This document shows positions 8,349-17,349 of a stretch of DNA of 17,947 bases, piece after piece; positions within the stretch are counted from its first letter, which is position 1, and the number at the start of each line of letters is the position of its first letter. Position numbers and translations under genes: made by a program. This DNA comes from Podila epigama (taxonomy: Eukaryota > Mortierellomycota > Mortierellomycetes > Mortierellales > Mortierellaceae). The stretch lies in assembly GCA_015679605.1 (NCBI GenBank), contig JAAAVE010000482.1:1-17947 (forward strand). The letters are read 5' to 3'. The notes under the pieces are model-generated. The model worked only from the letters and a program-made list of their open reading frames with translations, ran no database searches and was not told the DNA's origin.

Positions 8349-9080
8349 ATGTCCAAGAAACTCGCTGCCCAGGCATTAGAATCACTGTTGAGCGCACAAG
8401 GATCCTCAACACTGTCATCATCATCAAAAAGTTTAACAGAGGCACCTAAAAAGAAAAAGGTATACAAAAAGGATAAGCTGCCAAAGACCAAGACTGGATT
8501 GAAGAAGCTTAAGCATGAGTTGCGATATGGACATTCAGTTAAACGGAACCAGGAAGCAAAGGAGGCTAAAGAAAACCCTCTTGGTAAATATATATACTCA
8601 TATATACATTTATATATATGACGTCTTCTTGTTCGTGTCATTATATTTTGCCACCATCCTGCTTCTATGATCAAGTCGCTAACCTTCATAAATCTTGGAT
8701 CGTATTTTAGACAAACTGAAATCACAATTGGAGAAGGAAGAGACTATCATGGATCAAAATCTCAACTATTACAAGATGACACAACGTGTGTCGAAGAAGG
8801 AACTCGAATTGCGTAAAAAGGTAAATATCCTGGAGGATAACAGATACATCAAGATCAAAGAAAGCATGAGATTGAGGACATTTTTTTTCACTACAAACTC
8901 CTACTACCTTCTACCACCAAAATCTTTCGCTGCTTCGCGCTGTAAGAAGATGAAAATTGACTCGATTCATTCCTGACATTCTTTTCTGGATAGATCAAGA
9001 TGCTTCGTGAGAAGAGTAGAGGTGATCAGAGCAGGAAGATTGGCCCGGATATGGACGAGTCTGATGGTGATGATGACTAG
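8349..9080 (+). CDS. Small basic protein, possibly RPS19BP1/AROS-like
   Basis: Three exons, 8349-8583, 8711-8820 and 8994-9080, give 143 residues; all junctions use GT-AG and keep the frame. The protein starts with a helix (LAAQALESLL), then a Ser-rich linker, a lysine-rich nuclear-localisation-like segment (PKKKKVYKKDK), a basic helical middle, an Asn-Leu-Tyr-Tyr segment and a second basic helix (ELELRKKIKMLREKSRG), and ends in an acidic tail. The size, the opening helix, the NLxYY-type segment and the basic region resemble the metazoan RPS19-binding protein 1 (AROS) family of nucleolar proteins. The match is by eye, is weak, and rests mostly on composition. It could instead be another small nucleolar or rRNA-processing factor. 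Intron 1 opens with a TA-rich microsatellite (about 8586-8621) and has a CTAAC branch-like site. The gene itself is well supported; the name is not. Confidence 0.72.
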
Positions 9081-9092
9081 GGAAAAAAGAAT

Positions 9093-9098
9093 AATAAA
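9093..9098 (+). terminator. Polyadenylation signal of the small basic protein gene
   Basis: AATAAA 12 bases after the stop codon at 9080. The 275 bases from here to the next start (9356) hold the 3' UTR and a pyrimidine-rich promoter for the methyltransferase gene; I see no other gene there. Confidence 0.5.
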
Positions 9099-9355
9099 TA
9101 CAACAGCATCAGCATTATATGAAAGAAAATATGGGTCTTTTAAAGCAACGGACATGCTTCACCATATGCAGGGGCAAGGGTGGAGAAAATGAAATTGCTG
9201 CAATGTGACTGGTCCAAGGATTTTTCTCACGGTGGGGTTGGGGATGCGAACCTTTTTTATTCAAGTGTTCATTCACTCTTTCTTTACTTTGCTTTTTTCT
9301 CATTCATATACCTCTCCTACCTCTCCTTCCTTCATTCCTTCTTCATTAATTGGCC

Positions 9356-10730
9356 ATGAGACCAACGTCCGAACTCATCAAAATGTGGACAGAGGCACTT
9401 GTGCCTGTCTGTAACCAAAGTCAAAGTCATGCTAGCCAAGAATTGAGGTGGCTCATGCAACATGTCAAGGAAGTGGTTACGCAAGCTCAAGCAAAAGAAA
9501 AGGAAGGGGAGACAGGACCAACCGTTGGAAACGTAATCTCTGGTGGACGTGGAAGGGGTTCCTTGACACGTCGTGAGATTGAACTCTTGCAAGGGTTTGT
9601 CGATGAACGTGTTCATGGTCGGAAACCGTTGCAGTATATCCTTGGTATGAATTTACAAAGGAACACACGGTCGGCAATACCAAAATGGCATGAGAACAGA
9701 AAGATTAATATTGAGCAATCCGCCCACTTGGCTTTTACTACTTTCTACTGTTTTATCATAGGTACGCAGCCGTTTATGGACCTGGAAATTTTGACCCGAC
9801 CACCCACGCTTATACCCAGGTAAAAAATATGAAACGACAGTGCCTGTTTGCTAGTCAACATTTATTGATGAAAGAGGAGCTAACAATGACAATGTATATA
9901 TAACCAGATGGGAGACAGAGGAATGGACTGCGCGGTTAGCATCCACATTGAGCAAGGAATCTTCGTTGTTCCATCGGGCGTCATCATCGGGGATAAAGTC
10001 TCCGTTCAAAGTTCTTGACATCTGTACAGGTTCAGGTTGTATCCCACTAGGCCTTGCCTCAGCATTACCACCTCATTCCAGTCATCTCTGGGGTGTAGAC
10101 ATTCACCCAAAAGCTGTGCAACTAGCGAAAGATAATGCTCTAAAGAACGAAGCGCTTTTACGCGGTAACACCGTCGAGTTTCAACAAGCTGATCTTCTCT
10201 CTGACAGCGCGATCGACCGATTCCGGAGTTGGACCACACGACCACAGGACATGCTGAACCAAAAGAGTATTGGTCAGATAGGCACAGCTGGATTCGATCT
10301 TGTCATTTCCAACCCACCTTACATTGCCCATGATGAATATGACACGTTAGAACCGGAGGTTTCGCAATGGGAGGACCCAAACGCGCTTTTGGCGGATGAG
10401 GAAGGGCTTATGTTCTACCCGCGGATTGCACAGATGGCGGTGGATCTCTTGTGTCAGCCTCGTACACAGTCATTGCGTGACTCTGACTCCAAACGCGGAC
10501 AAAATCCTACCCCATCCTCTGACGATACCGACGATCATGGTGCATCTCATCGCGAATGGAGGAATGGTCCTGTCGCTGACAAGGTACGGATACCAGAATT
10601 GGTGTTTGAGATTGGAGGTGACCACCAGGTGGACCAGGTCCTGCGAGCTGTTCGACAAGCTGGTTTCCGACGTGTTGAGGTATGGAAGGATTTAGCTGAT
10701 CGTTCTCGGTGTATCCTGGGCGCTCGATAG
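9356..10730 (+). CDS. MTQ1: Mitochondrial release-factor glutamine methyltransferase (HemK/PrmC, Mtq1)
   Basis: Three exons, 9356-9644, 9762-9819 and 9908-10730, give 389 residues. PrmC/Mtq1 enzymes transfer a methyl group from S-adenosylmethionine to the glutamine of the GGQ motif in class I release factors. The N-terminal helical domain ends in RKPLQYILG (89-97), followed by LIPRWETEEW (113-122), the variant of the PRxxTE block typical of the mitochondrial branch. The SAM-binding motif VLDICTGSGC is at 151-160, the acidic motif GVDIHP at 178-183, and the catalytic NPPY at 251-254. It is longer than E. coli PrmC (277) and yeast Mtq1 (314), mainly through linkers at about 43-70 and a Ser/Asp-rich insert at about 303-345. 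Intron 2 has a CTAAC branch-like site. Splicing of intron 2 creates the Arg of PRWETE. An obvious presequence is not visible, so mitochondrial location is inferred from the family. Confidence 0.9.
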
Positions 10731-10894
10731 TTCATCTCTAGAATCGATAGATACCAGTGTTATACAGCACCATAGACACATAGGCGCACATACATTTACA
10801 CATAAACATATACAATTTCTATCTCTCTCTCTCCCTCTCATCATCATCTCATATATCATTTAAGTACAATACGAAAATTTTCTATATCTTGTGC

Positions 10895-10900
10895 TTTATT
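10895..10900 (-). terminator. Polyadenylation signal of the UDP-glucose 4-epimerase gene
   Basis: On the minus strand this reads AATAAA, 98 bases past the epimerase stop codon. The 268 bases between the convergent methyltransferase and epimerase genes also contain a GT-rich microsatellite at about 10945-10973. Confidence 0.5.
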
Positions 10901-10998
10901 AGGATTACTTGTCTATCATGGGTAATGCTTATCACCCAAAGAGAGTGTATGTATGTGTATGTGTGTGTGTGTGAGAATGAAAAGAAAACCTAACAGAC

Positions 10999-12294
10999 TT
11001 AGTTGTAGCCATTAGGGTTATTACGCTGCCACCGCCAAAGATCCGCACACATTTCATCCAATGTCTTTTCAGCCTTCCAGTTCAAGGCCTTGTTGGCGAG
11101 GCGAGGGTCAGCAGTGAGGTTGGGGACATCACCAGGACGGCGTTCAGTGACAACATACTCCAAATCACGACCGACTGCCTTGTTGAAGGCCTTGATCATA
11201 TCAAAGACCGAGTAACCGGTACCTGTGCCCAAGTTATAGGCCAAGCAACCATAGTGACCAGCAGCTTCTTCCTCAGCGATCTTGTCGAGTGCGGCAACAT
11301 GGCCCTGTGCGAGATCCACAACATGAAGGTAATCACTATTTTGCAGTTATTGTTGCATAAAAAGCACAATGTCAGCGACAGGTTCGTGAAACATGAGAGA
11401 AAAAAAAAAGAATAGGTCTGACATTGCAAAAGGAGACAAAAATAAAACTCACCGAATGCAGGTACCATCCTCGGTTGGATAATCATTTCCAAAGACAGAC
11501 AACCTTTCCAACTTTCCAACAGCGACTTGGGACAAGAATGGCATGAGGTTGTTGGGGATGCCTTGAGGATCCTCACCCATGATGCCGCTAGGGTGAGCAC
11601 CAGCAGGGTTGAAGTATCTCAACAGGATCGCACTCCATTCGTAATTCCGCTTCTCATCGCTCGCTGAATCGCCTCCTTGCTCCTGTTTCTTTTCCTGTTG
11701 TTCCTTGAGATACTGTTGCTGCTTCAGAGAAGAGGCCACACAGAGATCCTTGATGATGTGTTCCAAAAAGACTTTGGTGCGGCCGTATGGGCTCATTGAG
11801 GCAACGATGGGCGAGGTCTCGGGGATAGGGATGGATGGTGGGTCACCATAGACGGTGGCTGAGGATGAAAAGACGATCTTGCGGACGTGGAACTCTTCCA
11901 TGACTTGGAGCAAGGTGACAGTGCCCGAGATGTTAACATTGTAGTAATCCAGGGGGATACGGCCAGACTCTCCGACAGCCTTGCGACCAGCAAAGTGGAT
12001 GACAGCCGAGATCTCGGGGTGAGCGGAAAAGACCTTGACAAGGCCCTCACGATCGAGGATGTCGGTCTGATGGAAGGGAATAAGTTGCTCGACAGGGATA
12101 TTTTTATCCTCGGCAGGTGCGGAGGCGGAGGTGGTGTAAATCTTGTGGACTCGACGAAGGGACTCGTAGGAAGAGTTGGAGAGGTTGTCGACGACGATGA
12201 CCTTGTAGCCAGACTCGAGCAGACGCAAGACGGTGTGTGAACCAATGTAGCCACATCCACCGGTGACGAGGATGGCCTGTTTAGATGGAGACAT
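10999..12294 (-). CDS. GAL10: UDP-glucose 4-epimerase (GalE/Gal10 epimerase domain)
   Basis: Two exons, complement(11453..12294) and complement(10999..11335), give 392 residues. It interconverts UDP-glucose and UDP-galactose with bound NAD, in the Leloir pathway and in supplying UDP-galactose for glycans. The NAD-binding TGGCGYIGSH is at 11-20, FAGRKAVGES near 101-110, the SSSATVYG block at 143-150, and the catalytic YGRTK (YxxxK) at 170-174. Splicing joins CIR to DYLHVVDLA, a conserved epimerase block. Unlike Saccharomyces Gal10 it has no C-terminal mutarotase domain. Compared with the roughly 340-350 residues usual for the family it carries a Gln/Lys/Glu-rich insert at about 190-217, between the YxxxK helix and the WSAILLRYFNP strand, and a shorter one at 54-67. 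ATG 12294 is chosen; an in-frame ATG at 12357 would add an unconserved 21-residue leader. Gene naming (GALE or GAL10) is a matter of convention. Confidence 0.94.
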
Positions 12295-12735
12295 TATGAA
12301 GTGATGACAAGTGATGTGAAGTGGAGAGAAGAGAAGATGATGACTGATGAAAGTCAAAGGGACCTATTTTTTTTATGGGCGGAGCAAAATCTTTTTTTTT
12401 TTTTTTGCTCAACGCCTATTTTTTGCGCCGCCATTCACAGGGTCGCTCCTATTTTTAGGCGGGTGCATTTTTGCTTTCGGCTGTTCACTCATATCCCCAT
12501 GAACCCAGTCCTCCGTGCACCCTGACATCCATCTTCAAGCGTCTTGTCATTCGCGCTATTTCAAGTTAGAACATCGTGTAGAATTGCTGAACCGTCGAAC
12601 AAAAACAAGAAGCATAGCCAACAGCTTAACTTGTGAGAAAAATAGCAATGTAATAAGGCAAGGTTCCACAAAGGACCAAAAAAATAAATAAAAAAAAGAG
12701 TGTCATTGTTTTCGTGCTACAACGTGTTCCTGCAT
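12295..12735. promoter_or_regulatory. Epimerase promoter and RRP6 3' region
   Basis: 441 bases between the RRP6 stop and the epimerase start, both on the minus strand. The part near the epimerase contains a 15-T run (12392-12406) and three similar blocks of CCTATTTTT beside GGCGG or GCCGCC (12363-12382, 12414-12432, 12447-12463). The remainder is AT-rich and probably RRP6 3' UTR, though I see no AATAAA on the minus strand. No gene is supported. Confidence 0.55.
12449..12458. promoter_or_regulatory. MADS-box (Rlm1/MEF2-type) site
   Basis: The sequence CTATTTTTAG matches the CTA(A/T)4TAG consensus of MEF2-class MADS-box factors, which in yeast includes Rlm1 of the cell-wall integrity pathway. 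It lies 155 bases upstream of the epimerase start codon. Such ten-base matches also occur by chance in AT-rich promoters. Confidence 0.35.
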
Positions 12736-15700
12736 CTAATTCCTAGTAAAGGTCATGCTGCGCGCACCCGACTTTGGTGCGCGTGAAAATGAAGCATCCT
12801 TCTTCTTGAATTCTTTATCCTCAACCAACTTGGCGTATGGATCAAAAGCTATGTAGGAAAAATAAAAATAGATGCACGTCAGTCCAAGCGGCATTAAGCT
12901 TTTTTTTTTTGCTTTTGTTTTCTTGCTTTCACATCAACTCGTATCAATCTCCTTTTAAACAAAATAAAACAAGAGATAACACGATAACACGATAGTACAA
13001 TAGCACGATGGCACGATGACACGATAACATAGAAAAAAACAACTTACGCTCAGCAGGCTCACTAGCATCCGGTGCGACAATCTTCTTGTTCTTCTTCCTG
13101 GATCCCGCCTTTGCACTGTTGATGGTCTCGTCCACCACAGACGAAACAGTGCTATAGTCAAAGGGCTGGAAACTCTCTGGCAAGTCCTCGGGTTCATGTG
13201 GACCAGTAAGCTGCTTCTCCGCCTTGGCCGCCTTCTTGTTCTTCTTCTTTGGCTTATCCTGCTTGGTCTTCACTGTCTCGTCGTCATCACCTTGGTCATC
13301 CTCCTCAGCAGTCGACGAAACCTCCTCAACAGAGAGTTCAGCCCGCTCCTCATCCAAAGCTCGCGATCGCTGTTTGGACATGGTTTTAAGAACCAACACA
13401 TCGGTTCTTGACTTTTTGGCCACTGGAGCCTCTTCAGGTTCCGTTGGTGCCTCAGGACGCTTCACGCTTGTCTCTTCTTCTGGCGCCTTTTCAATGACAG
13501 TGTTGATCTCCTTGAACACAGGCACCGCCATCGCTGGCTGTGCTGAAAACTCCATCATGATCTGTTGTGCCTTCTTCTTGGCCTCCTCTACTGCATTGCT
13601 GGTCTTTGTCAAGGAAGCGTTGCCAAACAAACTTGAACTCTTGGCAAGCAACTTGGCTGGAGCAACCACGGGTTTTACTTCAGAGGCGCCTGCGACAGGT
13701 CCCTTGCCAAACATGCCTGATGATGTGGCTGCTACGACATTGCCAACTTTGTTAGTCTTTGCCTTGTCTTCTTCCTGTCCCTTGCTTGACGACTCGTTGA
13801 TTTCTTTGATTGGGCTGTCGTTTTTGCGTTGCTGAGCAATGTTCTCATCTGTCCCTTGCAGACCAGTGGCAGGGTCAAAACGAACGTGGACTGGCTCCTT
13901 GATTTCCACCTTGTGGAATCCTCCGACTGTAGTGGGGACAGACAACTTTGTCATGGAGATCAACATAGCAATATCTGAAGAGTTCATCCGGACAGAGGGG
14001 GGCACAGGGTTACAACAGCCAAGGACTCCTGTTGAATCATCAGGCATCTTTTCAGCGAGTGTGAACAGCATATGATTGGGAAGAATGTAGCGCAAACTCT
14101 CATCTTCGTCACGCGCCATTTGATCGCGCCAGGCGTGAAGAGCCTTGAAGACAGCGAATTGCTGGTTGTTCAAAGAGCGATTCCACTTGGTGTACATGTT
14201 TCTCCAACCGCCGGGTCCATCACCTTCCTCTGCATCGTAAATCTCCTTTTCATGACGCTTCAACGACGTCTCGGCGGAGCGCTGTAACGTTGCTTTGAGG
14301 AGGTTGTGTGTCGTCGGGTTGGATTTGTCCAAAAGGGCATTCCTCATACGATCATAAATGTAGAGCAAAAAGTGGGTATCCGATCGAGCATACTTGAACA
14401 TTTCTTCGGGTAATGGCCTATGAAAGATTGTTGAAGAGCGAGGAGCATTTCAAAGGCCTAGGTCAGTGCATTGGGCTCCATATCATTGAGTGAAAAGGTC
14501 CTGGCGGAAGAAAAAAGAACAGAGCATCTAAGCTTCAAAATAACGGGAATTCATACCGAATACGCCAGTCTGCCAATTGGTATCTCTTGTCTGCATCAAA
14601 ATTTGCGTACAGCTTGAGCAGATGAGCCAAGGAATGGGCCTCCATTTCTAATAGTTCCAACAATATGACGTTAGTTCTTCAGGGTATCATGCAGACGAGA
14701 CCTTCAAAAAATAGGATAGCAAAAGAGTGAAAGAAAAGATGAAAAAAAAGGACTCACCAAGAAGCTTGGAAGCATGGAAGGTGTCAAACAAGTTTACAAT
14801 ATACACGCCAAAATCCCGCTGAAGCCAGATAATATCACTCTCGGCACCGTGAAAGATCTTGACAATGTTGGGATCTGTGAAGGATTGGTTGAGGAGATGT
14901 AGGTGACCACGAAGCTCGAGTGTATCGATGAGGAAATCTTGATCACGGGTCGAGACCTGCATCAGACAGACAAAGCCCTGGAAGGAACGGTAATTGTGGT
15001 GCTCCAGATCCACTGCAATTTCGCGTTGCATCTCGAGTGTCTTGCACATATCCTTCAATGCCTCGACTGTGTCCACCCAGATAGCCGTGGTTGAGTTGAA
15101 AGGGAGGTACAACTGTTCAGGGCGCTGCTCAAACATGTGTGCTGGATATTCCAGATGCTTGATCTCATATTCGTAAGGGTGAGGTAGGACTGCTTCGGCC
15201 GAATCTGTTTTCTCCAGGCCGTAGCTGAGGTCAACCTTTGCGTTGGGCTTATATGTAATCTTTCTGATGAAGGGACTGTTAGAGTTGTCGACAGGATCGG
15301 GGAAGCGAAGTTGAGGGCGGACAATGTGCTGTGCATGAACCAGCTTGTAATCCAGTTTTTCAGTCTAAGTAAATGAACCAAAAAAAAAGTATCATGTTAG
15401 AATCATCATCACATTCGCGAAAGCAAAAACTGAGGGTTGTCATTATTCAGAAAACACGGTACCTTGGCAAGTGCAATAGTAGGTGCACTTTGTGCACTCG
15501 TCGATCCCTTTTTGTTAATGCCCTTCATCTCGTCCATAGTAACATCCTATATATTTTGTTTCAACGCCAATAAAGTTATCTTGATCAGTCCGTCACATAA
15601 TGATCTTCCTTGAAAAAAAAAAGATCCAGATATTGCTTCGATGGACACATACCACTTTCTCCAGCAAGTTGTCGATCACATCCGAGATAATGTCAAAACG

Positions 15701-15949
15701 ATCCCTGACATCGTCGCCATCCATGAGGACTTCAGCTGTCGAGTTGCTAGCCTGACCCAAAAGTTGATTGCATAGGTCAAGGGATGCGGACGAGGCGTCG
15801 TTCATGTTGGTAGCAAAGTTGCGATCCAGTGACCGGTAGAATGAGACATCATTCGCGGGAATGGCATTGGCAGCCTTGGTGGCCTTGACCAGGGTTGACA
15901 GCAACGTGTTTTGCCATGTGTCAAAGTCAGCAAGGAGTTCTTTTGCCAT
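12736..15949 (-). CDS. RRP6: Exosome 3'-5' exoribonuclease Rrp6 (EXOSC10)
   Basis: Six minus-strand exons: 15653-15949, 15463-15546, 14758-15364, 14557-14647, 13048-14417, 12736-12848, giving 853 residues (yeast 733, human 885). Rrp6 is the distributive nuclease of the nuclear exosome, trimming rRNA, snRNA and snoRNA precursors. Residues about 1-100 fit the PMC2NT domain that pairs with Rrp47. The DEDD-Y catalytic set is complete: VDLEHH with D246 and E248, [10 protein letters not shown] with D304, and YARSD with Y369 and D373; LADWRIRPLP lies just before the last. An HRDC domain follows at about 435-515 ([17 protein letters not shown]). The rest is a Lys/Glu-rich tail with basic KKKNKK-type stretches suited to nuclear import, ending [15 protein letters not shown], like other Rrp6 C-termini. 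Every splice junction joins conserved sequence. The last intron carries an octamer repeat. The gene is divergent from COX11. Confidence 0.94.
12979..13026 (+). repeat. Six-unit 8-bp tandem repeat in RRP6 intron 5
   Basis: Six consecutive octamers of consensus ACACGATA (plus strand): ACACGATA twice, GTACAATA, GCACGATG twice, ACACGATA. It lies 21 bases inside the donor end of the last RRP6 intron (12849-13047). Confidence 0.85.
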
Positions 15950-16342
15950 TGTTTATGATATTGTTTTTGATGGTGCGAATGCAAAAGGTTGTAGCACAAT
16001 GTTTGACTTTAGAAGGTTAGAAAAAAAAAAAAAGTGTGGCTTGGCCTATTTTACAAACACACACACAAATGAACGCAGCGCAACATGTCGTTGCTATCCA
16101 ACAAAACGCCACTATTGCGAACGCGGGATTCTCGTTTTGGGCGTGCAGATAGTTTATTCTGTTCTACGACCTGATTGTCCGTACTTTCACGACTCCGCTT
16201 CCGCATTGCATTCACAATCGCTTGATTGCATTTTGTTCCTACTCTTGATCCCCTTTTTACTTTTCTCCTCACGGAATAAACTCCTTGCTCTCACTTCTCC
16301 AATCCTCCTATTCGCAACGTTCATTTGGATTGGCCTTACAAC
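15950..16342. promoter_or_regulatory. Divergent promoter between RRP6 and COX11
   Basis: 393 bases between start codons facing away from each other. It contains an A13 run at 16021-16033, pyrimidine-rich sequence at 16235-16320 before the COX11 start, and an inverted CCAAT (ATTGG) at 16329-16333, ten bases before the COX11 ATG and so probably too close to act as a HAP-complex site. Long open frames on the plus strand here are Cys/Phe/Leu-rich translations of the pyrimidine tract and are not genes. Confidence 0.6.
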
Positions 16343-17349
16343 ATGTCCGCCCGACTCATGACTAGCTTTCTGGGGTCCCAGACATCAGCCGTCAGGGTCA
16401 TCTTTGCTCGCCAGGTAAAAAGGAGATAAGAATTAACAGAGCAAAGGCCCTTGTAGCGCTACAGGAGATTCCCCCCGAGCCTTCTTTCTCAAATAATGGC
16501 TCACTCTATATCCCTCTTTTACTTAAACTACATCCTACGTATAAAAAGGTGCCTGGCGCACACATGCCAAATGTCAGGTCAAGGATACCTTTGACGCAAC
16601 GTTGCAATCACCGCTCCTTTGCTTCACATCATCATCAACCACCCTCGTCCTCACCCTCGCGTGCCTCGGCCTCCTCGACCTCACCCTCGCGTGCCTCGGC
16701 CTCCTCGACCTCAGCGTCATCATACCGTGCCCCACCTCCAGAGAGCGCGCGTCTCAAGCACAAAAACACAGACATGCTTCTCTACACCACTTCGATCTTG
16801 ATCGCCACCCTCGGACTCTCTTATGCAGCTGTCCCACTTTATCGTATGTTCTGTTCTGCAACAGGACTTGGTGGTGCACCACAGGTGGGAGAGACCAAGT
16901 TTGCGCCAGAGAGACTCATGCCCCAGAACAACCATCGACGGATCAAGATCAAGTTCAATGCCGACACGTCCACGTCTCTCCAATGGTCTTTCCAGCCTCA
17001 ACAACGTCAGGTCCAAGTACTCCCTGGCGAGACTGCGCTCGCGTTCTATACGGCCAAGAACAAGTCTTCCGAGGATGTGATTGGTATTGCGACCTATAAC
17101 GTGACCCCATCCAAGGTCGCACCTTACTTTAACAAGATTCAATGTTTCTGTTTCGAGGAACAAAAGTTGATGGCGGGTGAACAAGTGGATATGCCCATCT
17201 TTTTCTTTTTGGATCCCGAGTTTGCTTCAGATCCCAACATGTCTGATGTCGACACTGTAGTGTTGAGTTATACCTTCTTCAAGGCTCGCGGAATGCCCTT
17301 TGAGAAACAACCGGGACTTGCGGATCAGCAGCAACAGCAACAAGCTTGA
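16343..17349 (+). CDS. COX11: Cytochrome c oxidase copper chaperone Cox11
   Basis: Two exons, 16343-16414 and 16549-17349, give 290 residues (yeast about 300). Cox11 is a mitochondrial inner-membrane protein that delivers copper to the CuB site of Cox1. Exon 1 encodes MSARLMTSFLGSQTSAVRV, an amphipathic Arg/Ser presequence; without it the large frame would lack a proper start, which is why the spliced start is chosen. A Ser/Pro-rich linker (54-88) contains a perfect decapeptide repeat. One membrane segment spans about 100-119, followed by the conserved PLYRMFC with Cys126, VLPGE near 181-185, and the copper-binding CFCFEEQ (Cys223, Cys225). The conserved domain continues to SYTFFKARG at 264-272, and the protein ends in a glutamine run. 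The intron lies exactly between presequence and mature part. With COA1 it is the second cytochrome oxidase assembly gene in the window. Confidence 0.93.
16651..16710 (+). repeat. Perfect 30-bp tandem duplication in COX11
   Basis: Bases 16651-16680 are repeated without a mismatch at 16681-16710. The unit is in frame and encodes SPSRASASST at residues 59-68 and 69-78, in the linker between presequence and membrane segment. Confidence 0.95.

Noticed and set aside
13224-13835. 203-codon Ser/Ala/Leu-rich plus-strand frame
   Set aside because: It is antisense to the well-supported large RRP6 exon, with no independent start or domain evidence.
15861-16361. 166-codon plus-strand frame in the RRP6/COX11 promoter
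   Set aside because: It begins inside RRP6 exon 1 antisense and continues through a pyrimidine-rich promoter; there is no family resemblance.
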